DNA of 53,634 bases from the NCBI GenBank assembly GCA_033064195.1, contig JARBJD010000426.1, positions 1 through 53,634 on the forward strand. The letters are read 5' to 3'. Every line of letters begins with the position of its first letter. Position 1 is the first letter of the stretch. This document shows positions 39,518-51,477 of the stretch, in pieces. The notes beneath the pieces are model-generated. The model was not told the origin of the DNA. It did not search any database and saw only the letters and a program-made list of their open reading frames with translations. The position numbers were made by a program, and so were the translations under genes. The stretch is from Blattamonas nauphoetae. Lineage: Eukaryota > Preaxostyla > Oxymonadida.

Positions 39518-39649
39518 GTTGACCATTTATTTTTGCACACATTGCTAGAACAAGAATAACTGAGAGACAAAAAGGATTATGACATTGGAGATGGTGGATG
39601 TTGTGGTTGATGAATAGGTGTTGGATTTCATTGGTGTATTCTAATGGCG

Positions 39650-39742
39650 ATTGACTGGACCAGGTGGCCCAGGTGGATCGCGAAATTAAATTGGTTTTTA
39701 TTTTTGGGAGGTCCACAGGTCCACAGGTCCACATGTCCACAA
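39650..39742 (+). repeat. GTCCACAGG module, copy 3
   Basis: ATTGACTGGACCAGG to GTCCACAATCTAG, with three to four tandem GGTCCACA units. Confidence 0.75.
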
Positions 39743-39861
39743 TCTAGTTAGAAAAATATAAACTGTTATTGATTCTTTACTCAAAGCAGTCATATTACAT
39801 TGTTCTTTTCTTTTGTGATCTTTTAATTAGTGTTGGATTTCATTGGTGTATTCTAATGGCG

Positions 39862-39954
39862 ATTGACTGGACCAGGTGGCCCAGGTGGATCGCGAAATTA
39901 AATTGGTTTTTATTTTTGGGAGGTCCACAGGTCCACAGGTCCACATGTCCACAA
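39862..39954 (+). repeat. GTCCACAGG module, copy 4
   Basis: Virtually identical to copy 3, inside the second tandem unit. Confidence 0.75.
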
Positions 39955-40147
39955 TCTAGTTAGAAATAAATAAACTGTTCGTTGTGGGTTTTTCTTTTAT
40001 GCTCAAAGCTGTCATATTACATCAAGTATATGTATTGTGGACTTTCTATTTTGATGCTACAATTATCTCCATTTGACTTAGGTCATTAATAAAACAGAAG
40101 AGAAATGCTGTATAGAATCATCAATTTGAGAGCAATTCTGAGCTCCT

Positions 40148-40249
40148 GTGGACTTGTGGACTTGTGGACCTGTGGACCTCCCAAAAATAAAAACCAATTT
40201 AATTTCGCGATCCACCTAGGCCACCTGGGCCACTTTTGGACAGTCAATA
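40148..40249 (-). repeat. GTCCACAGG module, copy 5, inverted
   Basis: The same module in the opposite orientation to copies 3 and 4, starting with four GTGGACNTGT units and ending at CAGTCAATAG. The inversion relative to its neighbours suggests the module moved or flipped on its own. Confidence 0.7.
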
Positions 40250-40352
40250 GTTATTCAAAATTAGCATATGTCATTAGTTCTTTGTTCAAAGCTGTCATTT
40301 TCCATGAATTATTTGTATTGATGCAGTTATCATCATTTCCCAACAACACAGA

Positions 40353-40398
40353 ATAAACGCGAAACTTTTTTCTTTTCTGTTTTTTTAATCTGTTTAAA
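40353..40398 (+). promoter_or_regulatory. Class II promoter before the C polymerase gene
   Basis: AAACGCGAAACTTTTTTC, CTGTTTTTTTAATCTG, TTTAAAATG. It links polymerase and terminal genes by the same box. Confidence 0.62.
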
Positions 40399-43300
40399 AT
40401 GCAAACTCCTTTGAACTCTGTAGTATCTGCCATCACAAAACTCAAACAACTATTTCCCAACACCACCTTTGAATTCAAGGATAAATATGGTCAAGATCGT
40501 CAATATGATCCAAAGAGCAGAAACTATCAACATCAGAATGCTTATCTCATGTCCATGCTTAAGAATCCAGACGTCGGATATCTTCAGTCACCTCCTGGCG
40601 AGACTCTTTCAACATTTCTGAGCAAATGAGAAAACCAACGACTGATGACGTCTGAAGATCAGCATGAACACAAGAGGATTGATGAAGAAATGAAAGCAGA
40701 AATCCAAAAGATGAAAGCAAATCCAAGAGTTAACAAAGATGATTTGAAAAAGCAAGTGTTCAAGATCACAAGGAAACTAAAGTCGATTGAAGAGAAGCTG
40801 ATGGATCACTGGATGAAGAATCTGTTGATCATTCAGAAGAAAAATGAACAGATGGAATCAAGAAAAGTGAAGGAATTTGATGGTTTTGATCAATGCATCT
40901 TACTCGCTGAACCACGAAACAAACTTGCCTTTAATGAATGTCTGACGAATGCACGAAGGAAATTCAAAAAGAATGAGATCGAGAAAGTGAGTGACAATGG
41001 AAAACCTTATCAGTTGTCCTTCCATAATCATCTGAAGAACATTGAAGAAATCACTACTTTCATCAATGCAGTGTTTGAAAAAGAAAAGGATCATCCATTT
41101 AAGATTAGTATTGATTTTGGTAAGATCGTTGAAAGAAAAGACAGAGATGAGACAACCTACAAGGATTTTAGACCAGAATTGGAGAACACATCAAAGAGTT
41201 TCCCGACCGTGATTCGAAGTGAAGCAGACATCAATGAGTATTCAAAATATGCAATCAATCTCATCAAAGAATCCCAAGAGAGAACACTGATGGACACAAA
41301 GACAATGTTCATTGCATTCCACTCCATTCTAGTTGCAGTGTACAGATTCCCAGTAGCAGGAAAAGCAAATACTTTACTCACAATCCACATGAAGACACGA
41401 AATATCAAGTACGTTGATTCACCATACAATATCTGTTTCTTTCAAGCAGTTTCCCACAAAACACTTCCAGATACTCCAGGGAATAGAATTCCATCGAATA
41501 CCAGAAATGCTGAAGCTCACAGATTATTTGCTAAGTGTAAGAATCTTATCAATCCAACACAACAACAATTAACCGAGCACCTACGCAATTACCCTGGATT
41601 TGATATTGCATCAGACATGGAAGAAACAATGAAAATTCTAAACATTACAGTTCACATTTATGAATATGATGAAGACAAGAAACGATACTTTCTCAGTCAA
41701 TCCTATGTCAACGAAAACGATGATGCTCTGGTTGTCCCAATTCTCATGGTTCCTCTCACTGCAACTCTTGTTCATGTCATGTTCATTTCTGATCCTGAAA
41801 AACTCACTGGATACAAACTCTGTCCGTATTGTCAGTCTAGAGGATTCCAAGTGAAGGATTCACAATTCAAACGGAATTATGAAAGACATCTTGCTGAATG
41901 TAAGGAACTTGATGGAAAACACGTGAAGAAGATCTCACTGGACAGGACACCAAGACCATACGTTCCACATATCCTCAACAACAGAACGAATGAATTTTTG
42001 ATGGCACATAAGAGACAAGACGAATTCAAACCAACACAATACTATATCACTTATGACTTTGAAACAATGGAAGATCTCATTCTTGATAACTTGTTCTCTG
42101 ATGACAATACTCAATTGATCTCACACTTGAAACATCTCTCTGTTGCATCAGCAATCAAAACAAAATCAGGAGTGAAGTCAATCTACTTTGATCTTCGAGA
42201 TGGAAAAGACTTTGTGAAGCATTGGATCAGACAACTCTTCAAATATGCAGAAACAGTTCGAGAGAACAATCAATATGAAGATCCAGAAATTCCCTCACAA
42301 AATGAAGTCAGTGTGATTGGATTCAACAGTTCCAGATTCGACATCAATCTCATCTTCCGTGATCTCGTTGACAAGGATTGGAAAGTGGTGAGCTTCCTTG
42401 GATCCACAACGAAGTACAAACAAGTTTTGATCAGACACGAGAAAACACAACAGGTCCTTTGGTTCATTGACATGATGTCATACACCGGACCAATGCCATT
42501 GGATAATGCAGTGAAGGCTTTTGGAGGAAACACCACTCTTCAGAAATCATTCTTTGCGTACGAATCATTTGATTCATCAGACTACAAAGCAGTACTGAGT
42601 AAACAAGAACCTTTCTCAAAATATGAATTCTATTCCAGTCTGAACAATAGTGAAATGTCCGACTCAGAGTACCAACTTTACCTTGACGATTGGAACAATC
42701 AAGGATTCAAGAATAGATGGGACGATCTGAAATTCTACAACATCAGAGATGTCGAATGCATGATTGCACCACTCGACAATCTCATTGCTCTGAACTTCCA
42801 ATACAAAGTGGACATGTTGCACAATCTCTCACTGTCAGCAAATGCTTCAGCAATCAAGTACGCTTGTGCGTACAAGGATTTCGATGTTGATGCTGACTAC
42901 AACGAATGTGACGAATCTGGTCCAATCAAGATCACCAAACAATACTGGAAATACAAAGTTGAAGGATACAGGTTCCAAGACCAGAAAGCTCATCGCAATA
43001 CTACCAACAATGTCACTGAATCAGACTTTGAGTGGTTTGTTCAACAATGCAAGAAAGTTTGTTATATCTGCAAGTGCCACTTCACACAAGCAGTTCGACC
43101 AACATTGGATAGAATCGACAATTCGAAAGGACATTCAAAAGAGAACGTGAAGATCTGCTGTGACTACTGCAACACCTACAAGTCAGACCATGATGAACAT
43201 CTCACCAGATTGAGAATTCAACTCAAGAAGTACTGCATCTGGAAATCATTGCCGATGACTCTGACACATGAGCAAACATATCACAAGTTGAGAGCAGCAG

Positions 43301-43903
43301 TGACTGGTGGATTATCGAATGTTCAGCACCGACAGAATATCAAAGATGTGACACCAATTAATCACTTCACATACGAAGACGGAAAGGTCACTTCCAATGA
43401 TACTGAACACATCATGACTCATGTCTGTGGTGTTGACTTTAATTCACTTTATCCGAGTGCTTTCTCATCAATAAAGAACAAGAACAATCCATACACTAAA
43501 CACAGAATGTACATGCCAGGAAGATGTTTGTTCACTGCAACAGGAGATAAAGAATGTCGTGAGATCATCGAGAACAAGAATCAGAAGACATTGTTCGTTG
43601 CTGAATTGAAAGGACACATAGACGAGAAGCACATCAATGAGTTCATTAATTTCCCACCAATCTTCAGAAACATAGTGGTCAATACGACAGAAGAGAACGT
43701 TGGAGAGAAGACATATTCGTTGATGAAGAAACATGGATTGAAGACTGATGATAAGCAAAGGAAGCTGACCCAACTCTTGAGCACACACGATCAGTATATG
43801 TTCTTTTCGACATACTATCTGTGGTTCCTCATCGACTACTGCCACTTCATTATTGATGATATAAAGAGTGTGATGGTATTCTCAAGACATGCTGGATTTG
43901 GGA
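40399..43903 (+). pseudogene. Protein-primed DNA polymerase B, N-terminal and middle part (Polinton C)
   Basis: The only copy that keeps the N-terminal region. After ~260 charged, helical residues comes an OTU-like segment with Y-N-I-C-F-F-Q-A (candidate Cys) and T-A-T-L-V-H-V-M-F (candidate His). Then come the C2HC zinc finger (L-C-P-Y-C), exonuclease motifs (Y-D-F-E-T, F-N-S-S-R-F-D), the HNH-like module (C-Y-I-C, L-D-R-I-D-N-S-K-G-H, C-C-D-Y-C) and palm motif A (D-F-N-S-L-Y-P-S). The gene ends abruptly where C meets host-like DNA. Broken, about one break besides the lost right side. Confidence 0.9.
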
Positions 43904-44619
43904 CAATATTTTTGACATCATCGTTCCAAACCTAGAATGGACAATTTCTCAAAATCCGTAAATCCTTCACCAATTGAGATGATATGTATTCTTTAATTGA
44001 GATTCTTGAAGTTTTGATCTCCAAGACTGCTCAACTTTCCGATGTGGTGTGATCGAACCATAATTGTGATATTCTGTCAGAGATTTTCTGAAAAGGGCGT
44101 TTTCCGATTTCGCTGTCTGTCTACTGCAGTTTTGTCATGAATAAAATTGCCATCAGTATTTTGGATACAGTATGTTCTCTCTATTTTGTCATCTCACATC
44201 AATCTAACATACTTGGCTTCTCCGTCGTTTTTTCGCGTTGTTCCTCCTCTATCTCACCTGTATGCTCATTTTTTCTTTCTTCTATCTCTCTCTCCCAGCA
44301 AGACATCCTCACAGTGCTCAACACTTTCTCCTTCCAACGTCCCTTCCCTCAGCTGAGAAAAGCTCAGTGCTTCCCCCCATCACAGGCTGTGAAGAAAAGA
44401 AGTGAGATAAAACTCGGTGTGCTCTGCCCTCTAATCTTTGCATCTCTTTGGACATCTCTCAGTCAGCATATCTGCATCCTCGTTGACCAAGCACCCCTCC
44501 CACACGTTTTCACTCCTCTCTCGCCCAACCTCGCCTTCCCCCTGCCATCAGAGGTTCGATCTCTCCCTCTCCATCATTTTTCCTTCCCTCATTGTAGCTT
44601 TTCCGTTCGATCATTTCAC
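43904..44619. other. Junction and pyrimidine-rich stretch without a clear gene
   Basis: Similarity to Polinton polymerase stops at about 43903. What follows changes to a C/T-rich plus strand. Short hydrophobic frames here are explained by the composition (Ser, Phe, Leu, Pro). Parts may be introns or the decayed front of the acyltransferase-like gene. Confidence 0.5.
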
Positions 44620-46640
44620 GTGATGGAAACTTCGCCTGTGTTGTCATTTCCACGGGATGGATGAAGAACATCAGACAAACGTTCAACACAACAGCCATGA
44701 CCAATCTGACAGTACCCATTTCAACGTTCATGTGAAAGACTTCGGCAGATTGTTTGTGTGCCTCTACCCACTTTTCATCCCCCTTATCCTCCATCACTGT
44801 CTTCCATTCCTCCCAACTTCTCCTTCACTCTCATTTCTGTTCCTATAGGGCGTCAATTTCCTCAACAGCTGACTGGACAAACTCACGAGAGCTCTTTCCG
44901 AAGCAGGCTATGTCGAGCGGAAGTATCAGAACGCTGCCCCTGTGTGTCCCTCAATCTCTCTCATTCTTTCTTTTCTTCATACTTCTTTTCTCGTCTAGGT
45001 TAGTATGATTGGAGACTCGTCAATGTCAACGACAACCCAACCTTTCCGTCTGACAAAGATCTCAAAACGCGAGACGAACCCGCCTTCCGCGCGTGTGTCC
45101 CCTCTTCCCCATTCCTCACAGTAACAACAACAAGAAGGTCGTGCTGTGCGGGCACAGTACAGATGACATTATCACCTACCGCTTTCTGACAAGTAGCGTC
45201 GTAGACTGATCCTGGATAGACACATACATCTTTGCTGTCATCACTTCGGGTGCTCCCTTCGGTGGTGCTCCAATGGCGGATGGGTTTTCAGCGTCACCAC
45301 GAAAGTGACTGTTCTCATGGGTATGCTGGGAGAGCTGAGCCTTCTTTAGGTATTATTGATGATTCACACCATTTTTCTGTTGTACTCGTTCATTCTTTGT
45401 CGTTCTTTCCATCGCAGGTAGGAGCATCCACAATCAGTACTCTGACGCAAGATTGCGCCTGTCTGCACTGGATGATCCCCAACAAGAACACATTCGACGA
45501 CGACTGCGTCGTTGTCCGGCTCAAAGTGTGCTTTCCACTTCATCCTTCATCTTATTGACCATTTTCGTTCACATCTTCAAAACATCCACAGTCCTCTCCC
45601 CTCCTCCCCTCCAACATATCCTCCCTTCACCCACTCTCCCCCTCTCCCATCTCTCTGCTTGCAAAGGTGACAATGTGTGCAAAATCTTCATGAAGAACAT
45701 GACGTGGACTGACAACAAGGCAGGCAAGGCCTGTGTGAAGACAGCCGTCCAACGCACACGAAACAACACCGACCAGCCTCTCGTCCTACCGAAGGTGATG
45801 ACACACGTGATGTACTCGATTGGTCTGTATTCCTCCTGTTTCTGCCATTCCCATGCTCTCTCCATCATTCTCCGTTACTCTTGCCTTTTCTGCCCATCAT
45901 TCGTGTTTCCTTCTTTTCTGACTTTCTTCATCGTCGTTAGGTATCAATGCCACTGCCGGTGTGATTCTGAATGCAACCAGTCAGCGCTGGTCGTCAGACA
46001 CGCATTCTGATTACTACATGGATGGTGATGGCACAGTTCCGACTGTTTCACTCAGTAGTGTGTCTCTTTCCCGTTCCATCTCTCTCTGTGCCCTTTCTTG
46101 CCATTCTTCTTGCTCTCCCTTCCCTCGCCTTATTCTCCCTCTTTTCTCGTCCTTCGCAGTCACCCCACTGGTGGAGAGACACCTCGCTCGTTTAGTTCCA
46201 CACATACCGTGGCTGTGACCACATAGGCATTCTTCAAGATGCCGTCCCCATTGCCCGTATTTTGGACATCATTGCCCAGGCAACTGCCGAGGAAATGGAA
46301 TATGATGACTCACTCAACCCTCCCGACATTTTTTTAGCCGTCTATGTTCTTTCACCACACCTTTATCCTACTGCCTTTACCATTCTGTACTTACAGAGAG
46401 TTCCATGCTTTTTACTAAATACTGGACCGACATGGTGTCTAGACTATTGTGGAGAGACGTATCTTGATTCTATCCAGAGTCATCGAATCCTTATCCTCCG
46501 TCATGAGGGCCGATCCATTCTCATCCTCCGTGTCATCCTCCATCTACTCATGGATAATACCTCCAACCAAAGCGAAAGCCAAAGTAGCTGCTGCTAATCA
46601 GGCTAAACTAAAGACTTCTACGGCACCGAAGACAAAATAG
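44620..46640 (+). pseudogene. Lecithin:cholesterol acyltransferase-like host gene, decayed
   Basis: Exon pieces match the LCAT/PDAT/phospholipase family: G-W-M-K-N-I-R-Q; V-H-V-K-D-F-G-R-L-F; A-L-S-E-A-G-Y-V-E-R-K; Y-D-W-R-L-V-N-V-N (family APYDWR); V-V-L-C-G-H-S-T-D-D (nucleophile Ser, usually GHSMGG or GHSLG); S-G-A-P-F-G-G-A-P; Y-M-D-G-D-G-T-V-P (catalytic Asp); Y-R-G-C-D-H-I-G-I-L (catalytic His). Introns are short with GTGTGY or GTCTRT donors and AG ends (44756-44848, and 45093-45121 at only 29 bases). In-frame TGA codons interrupt F-L-N-S/L-D-K-L and V-V-D/S-W-I-D; a TAG lies between S-L-V and F-H-T-Y; frame shifts occur near 44735, 45290 and 46460. Pseudogene or poor assembly. Confidence 0.72.
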
Positions 46641-48974
46641 AAGACGCAAGGATCCACCCCAGTCACATCACTACATCGCACTCCATCACGCAGATGTCTC
46701 AGTGAAACGAAGTCATGCTCTTGGCCCAGCGGACCAGGTCAAACAAGCTCTCTCAGCACAATCGACGCTGCCACCGTTGAGTTCGAACATCAAGACTCTC
46801 CAAATGTTGCTGCCAATCAATGAAAATAGGAGACGTCCATGCATAGTGTTGTTGAGGAAACATTCGTTTCGATATGTGACTTGTCTCAAGGAACAACTGA
46901 CGAAAGATTCACCTCATCAAACCACCCACTCTCCCTGTCCTCATCTGCTTGCTTGAACACCATAACATGGACATCACACATGAATTCGTCACAACGTTGC
47001 ACAATATTATCCTCGCTGGCGCCCTGATGATACCGGACAACGAATCACACACAGTTTTTTGACAAAAGGAAGATTCTGGAAATTTACCAAGAATTTTACA
47101 GTCGTGAACGAGGAAGGCTTTTGAGGACAGTAAACGTACAGCTGCGAATACGCCGTGCGTACTTCACAGAATGAAATTGCTGGACGATGAGTTCAAGCCG
47201 ATCATCGCCACGCTTTCCGCTGAAAATTGCAAACGGAGAAGATAATAAGAAATCCTACGCACTTCAAGCAGTCCCATCTCTGACTGACATCACTGGTCTA
47301 CATTTACTCATTCCTCCTCATTCAATCACAATCTCTCACTGTTTCTTCGTTGAAAACCACACGACTCTTCTTGACGCGAGTATTTTGCAGCAAAGACAAT
47401 CAAATACTCAGACGAAACGTGTTCAATTCCATCTTCGGCCTCAACTGAGTTTCGGATTACGTTTAGCAACGATTTTGCCACTCAGACAGTTTCTCCATCA
47501 TTGCTGTCAATCGACGCCCACCCACTCCCACCTCCTCGCTTTCTAACTTATCTCCACCCACCAGTCACTTTACACAACCCTGAAACTCTCTGCTTTGCCT
47601 CCATCGCAGACAAGTGTTGTCCAGTCGTCGAATGAGATTCAAGTCAAGTGAACTCTATTCTTCTTTTATTGGCAAAACACCACTCCTCCTCATCTTCACA
47701 TACCTCTTTCCCAACCTCACCGTTTCTGTCGCTGTGATTCAGCCAGGCTCATCACTTCCTTTCGTTTCTCAAACTCCAACATCTGAAGATAAACACACAA
47801 CGATCACTTTTTACATCGCTTGGTGAATGCTACTTTCATGTTTCACCACTTTGGGAGTTCTGAACAACGACACTTTTCATTTTTTCATTGGAATCCAACT
47901 TAGCGTAACTTGGGATGATTCGTTCATATGGAATGACCAATAAGTGATCAAGATGACCAGCAATGAAGTGAAAGTACGGCAAATTCCCGGATACATTACG
48001 ATCGTGCTCGTTCAATCAGTGCTCATTCCAATTCTGTCCTCCAGTTGGCGGATGGTTACCATTTCCGTGAAAATGAAGCAGAAGCTACGGGGAAGGTTTT
48101 CACGGGCGGTATCATCACAAATTCTCCTCACCACATTGAAATTGTGTCTGATCGTTCTCTCCCCTCTGGGCTATCCAATCCACCTTTAAACGACCGGAAA
48201 ATGAAGCTTAAATGTCGTAGACCCTCAATAGATCATGAAAGGTGTTCTCTTGATCTGTAGATCCATTTTACGGCCCTGCCAACGAGATCAAGTAATTTCA
48301 GCTCATTTCGTCAATTTTGTCATTGATTTAATTTTATGAAAAACTATCGAGAGAAAAAAGATCGATGGTGAAGTTTTATGAGAGAGGAATGTGCGCTAGA
48401 AACGAAAAGAACGAAGATAGCGTCAGATTCTGAGTTTATCCAGAAGGATCGAGTCATTCATCGAGGAGGAGAAGGAGCATGATGTGATTTGGAGGGATTC
48501 TGCGAACGAGAGAGATGAAAAGAGCAGGGTGTTCGCGTTCGCTGTGTTCTTTCCATCCTCCTCCCAATAACCATCAGCAGACATATCCTTGGGAACGAAC
48601 GAACTGGAAACTGAGACAGTACTTCGATGGAGAACTCTGCGATCATTTCCTTCACCAGAACTGGTCTTCTTCAGTAAGGTTGCGCAGTACAGATGACATA
48701 AACAGCCGGTAGAGGATATTCATCAACGTGAGGGATGGAAGACGGCGTGGAGCGATGGCAGACAAGACTGCTCACTGTGGACGATAAGCTATCGTCTTGC
48801 AGCTGATGAAAAATGAGGAGTTCATTGTTCTTCACTTTCTGCTCTGAGGACGATGAAGAGCGGTGGAGAGTAAGAGTGGAGGACAGGAGATAAGGTGAGC
48901 TGCCAGGAAGTTTAACAGCATGGGGAGTCCGTCAGAGCAGGCGACACAGTTGCTGCAGTTGGCGAGTCGCATTG
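46641..48974. other. Host-like region, no gene I can support
   Basis: Short frames in all phases. Two pieces look protein-like: I-A-N-G-E-D-N-K-K-S-Y-A-L-Q-A around 47226 and D-G-Y-H-F-R-E-N-E-A-E-A-T-G-K-V-F around 48048, each open for under 120 codons. I recognise neither. They may be exons of decayed host genes. Confidence 0.4.
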
Positions 48975-49606
48975 TCATTCAGTGCATGAGGGGAGATATG
49001 ATAGCTGCTTTCTCTCTATTTCCTGTCTCTTCCTATCCTTCTCTTCTTCTTCCATCTGCATCAGCTTCTCCTCTCGCTCTCTCTTCACTTTCATAATCTC
49101 CCGCCTTGTCCTTTCGATTTGATCCTTTGGTTTCGGTGGGAATGGATTGGCTTCTTCTCGCTCCTTACTCGCTTGAGCCCTCGCTCGCACGATATGCTTG
49201 AGCTGTTACTCAAGTTGATCCTCCCTCTTCTTCTCTTCCTTCCTTCCTCCACCTCTTCTCCCACACTCATCCGTGTTGTTTTCAGATGACTGTTCAAAAG
49301 CATTGATTTCTCGCCAGCTGTGACAAATAGCGGCTCGATGCTGAACTCGTCGAATCCAACCACTGACATCTCGAACGCGTTTGGTGCCCGTTTAGTCTCG
49401 TCCAAGCCAGTCGAGCAGAGAGGAGGGAAGAAGACGACGATCAGCTCGGATTGGGCGTTGTCGACGATGCGAGTGGGATTCAGAGTGACAAGCTTGATAG
49501 TTCTTGTCTTCATCTCTTTTCGGATGAACGAGAGGAGACTGTCGATCATGAATTTGACAACGACCTTCTTCCTCTCCTTTTCTCCTCGTTCATCACTCTT
49601 TCCCAC
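48975..49606 (-). other. Probable reverse-strand host gene fragment, unknown
   Basis: Two overlapping reverse frames. The upstream one (49606-49091) has a plausible globular stretch: R-T-I-K-L-V-T-L-N-P-T-R-I-V and F-S-I-E-P-L-F-V-T-A-G-E-K-S. The downstream one (49190-48975) is a charged coiled coil (E-R-T-R-R-E-I-M-K-V-K-R-E-R-E-E-K). They may belong to one gene with a frame change or an intron between them. No family recognised. Confidence 0.35.
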
Positions 49607-50595
49607 TCCGACTTCATTCTAACCAGTGAGTTCACAATAACAAGTCCGATATGTTGTGTCATCAGCTCAAACTCATTCTGCTTCCCTCCCTTCCTCTCAT
49701 TCTCCATCCACCCACCCAAAAACACAATGGTGTCCACCAAATCCCAAACATGCGAATACGAGTGCCACTCAGCATCGAAATCTGGTGAAGACTGGACATT
49801 GTGGTTGGAGTGACAAGGAGTGTGGTGTGAGGTGTCTGTATGAATCGGAGAGGAGAGAGGGTGCTTTGTGGAGAGAGGCGAAGACCCGGGAGTGTGTTGG
49901 GAAGACGGACACTCCTGATTCTGTTCCATTTCGTCTGGTTGAGCAGTTGCGTCTTCGTCTTCCTTCGCTTCTGGTTCACCACCATCTGTCTTTTGTTCTT
50001 TTCCTCCTTCCTGCGGGTGTGGATCTTTCTCCGCTTATCCTTTGCCTGTCGCTGTTTCCTCTTCAGTCTTCGTTTGAAACTCTTCGATTATCCCCTCCCC
50101 TTCTTGTTCTTGTTGTTGTGGCTCTTCTTTCACTTCCTCTCCCCCTCTCCACTTGCCTCTTCCTCTCCATCTTCCTTCTCCTCCCATTCTCCCTCCTCAA
50201 CCATGAACACATCGGTTCCTTCCATCCTGCCCGGATTTCCATCCGTCAGGAATGAGATTGGAATAGTTCGTTGTCGTCATCAGCTTGTTCTTTTGGCTCG
50301 TCTTGTTCAGCGGCTGGTTTGGAATTCTGTGCTTCTGTTTCGCTCATCTTCTCTTCAAACGCACTTACGCTCTTCCTTGTCTCTCGTCGCTTTCTGGTCG
50401 ACAACACACCAACTGCCTTCACCTGATTCCTGGTTGGACTGGGTAACAGCCACGTGGGTGTTGGTGAGGAGGGAGGAGAGTGTGAGAACACACAAATCAA
50501 CCTCTCCCGCCCCACACACTTCGTTCGCCAATCTCCGTTGCAGAAGAGTGGAGAAGGGCAGAAGAGGAAGACTTGGGTGGCAGTGAGCAGCGAGT
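49607..50595. other. Mixed host-like region, mostly low complexity
   Basis: Plus-strand C/T-rich blocks (about 50040-50200) give Leu/Phe/Ser-rich frames that I discount. On the reverse strand a short segment (S-S-P-D-F-D-A-E-W-H-S-Y-S-H-V-W-D, about 49665-49800) looks more like real protein and could be another exon of the gene at 48975-49606. Confidence 0.35.
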
Positions 50596-50666
50596 CTAAA
50601 AGATGGGAGGGTGCAGAAACGCCTTCTTTCCGTCGAGGAGAGTGTGTGCGAGGTCAAAAAACCACT

Positions 50667-51008
50667 TCAGCTTCGGATTGATGTTGGGCACGTCGGAAAG
50701 AGACAAGAAACTGGAAGAGGAGTGAAGGCGGGATCCTTTGTATGGAGGAGAGAGTAGAAGATGTGGACGAAAGACTTGATTCCAGTCAAGGTCAGTTGCC
50801 AATTTTGAAGCAGAGACACAAATCTGAGCAATGACACGAACGAAGAAACTGTTGTGGGTTCCCTTTCGACAAGTGAAGCGAATACAGTCCAAAGGTGCAG
50901 GAGGAACGAAATAGATCGTTGCAGAAGCGGAACAGATAGTACGAAGAGCGATTCATATTTCTCCGGGATGCTGTCGAGTGTAAGAGATGATTGGATAGCC
51001 GTTGACAC
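50667..51008 (-). other. Reverse-strand Leu/Ser-rich frame, unknown
   Basis: 113 codons with a helical look (L-L-Q-R-S-I-S-F-L-L-H-L-W-T-V-F-A-S-L-V, L-L-R-F-V-S-L-L-Q-N-W). It could be an exon of a HEAT-like host protein or chance. An overlapping frame in another phase is about as long, which lowers confidence. Confidence 0.25.
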
Positions 51009-51477
51009 AAGTTTGTGTGTATGTTCTTCTGTCTTTTTTCAACCACTTTCAGAAGGGTACTGGTGACTTCAGAGGAGGTCGGCTTGAATGAGCGGTGGAA
51101 AGGCTAATTCCGATCCATCAAGTCTGGTCCTTCGTTGAACTCGCTCGACGACAGCCAAGATCGCTTCATTCACCCGGATGAAGTCCTCCCATCTGTTTTC
51201 GAACAATAGTCCAGAGAAAGAGGCAAAACGTGAACATTAGGAGCTTGCTCAGGCTGACCAAAAGTGTCGTGAAATCTGGAGCCAACGTTGGTCGTAGAGA
51301 TCTTTGGGTGAGGAGGATGGAGAGGAACGAGTTGTTGTTTAGTAGGTCAGTTTTGTAAGTTTTAGCTGGTTCGGGTCAAGGCCAGTGAACCACTACCACA
51401 ACACGGCCGAGTGAGGTGAGAACGAAAGAACAGGAAGCTTGACGCTGTCTGATCTTGATTGATAGCCACTAGTTGTA

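Larger units (their letters stand above)
39615..40050 (+). repeat. Tandem duplication of a ~218-bp unit
   Basis: Two copies (from about 39615 and 39833) share a ~150-bp nearly identical core beginning GTGTTGGATTTCATTGG, then a looser segment ending in AAAGC[AT]GTCATATTACAT. A third, degenerate copy of that end (CAAAGCTGTCATTTTCCAT) is near 40288. Confidence 0.8.
37058..43903 (+). mobile_element. Polinton C, left part, with left TIR
   Basis: The left end of a third Polinton. Its TIR (37058-38838, containing a younger 0.6-kb transposon) is the inverted partner of A's right TIR. Inside it come a repeat-domain gene, a cluster of short repeats and a polymerase gene that retains the N-terminal part missing from B. 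The element stops inside the polymerase at about 43903, where similarity to A and B ends and host-like DNA starts. It is broken: one probable break plus loss of its right side. C overlaps A within the polymerase gene, so C is not simply A's missing left half. Confidence 0.8.

Noticed and set aside
37058-43903. C and A as the two halves of one Polinton split by B
   Set aside because: Both carry the same polymerase segment (around B 14108-14550), so they overlap and must be separate copies, barring a local duplication.
44137-44664. 175-codon hydrophobic plus-strand frame
   Set aside because: Explained by C/T-rich DNA giving Ser, Leu, Phe and Pro; parts probably intronic.
49840-50586. 248-codon Leu/Phe/Ser-rich plus-strand frame with apparent membrane segments
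   Set aside because: Same compositional effect; the reverse strand holds more protein-like stretches here.
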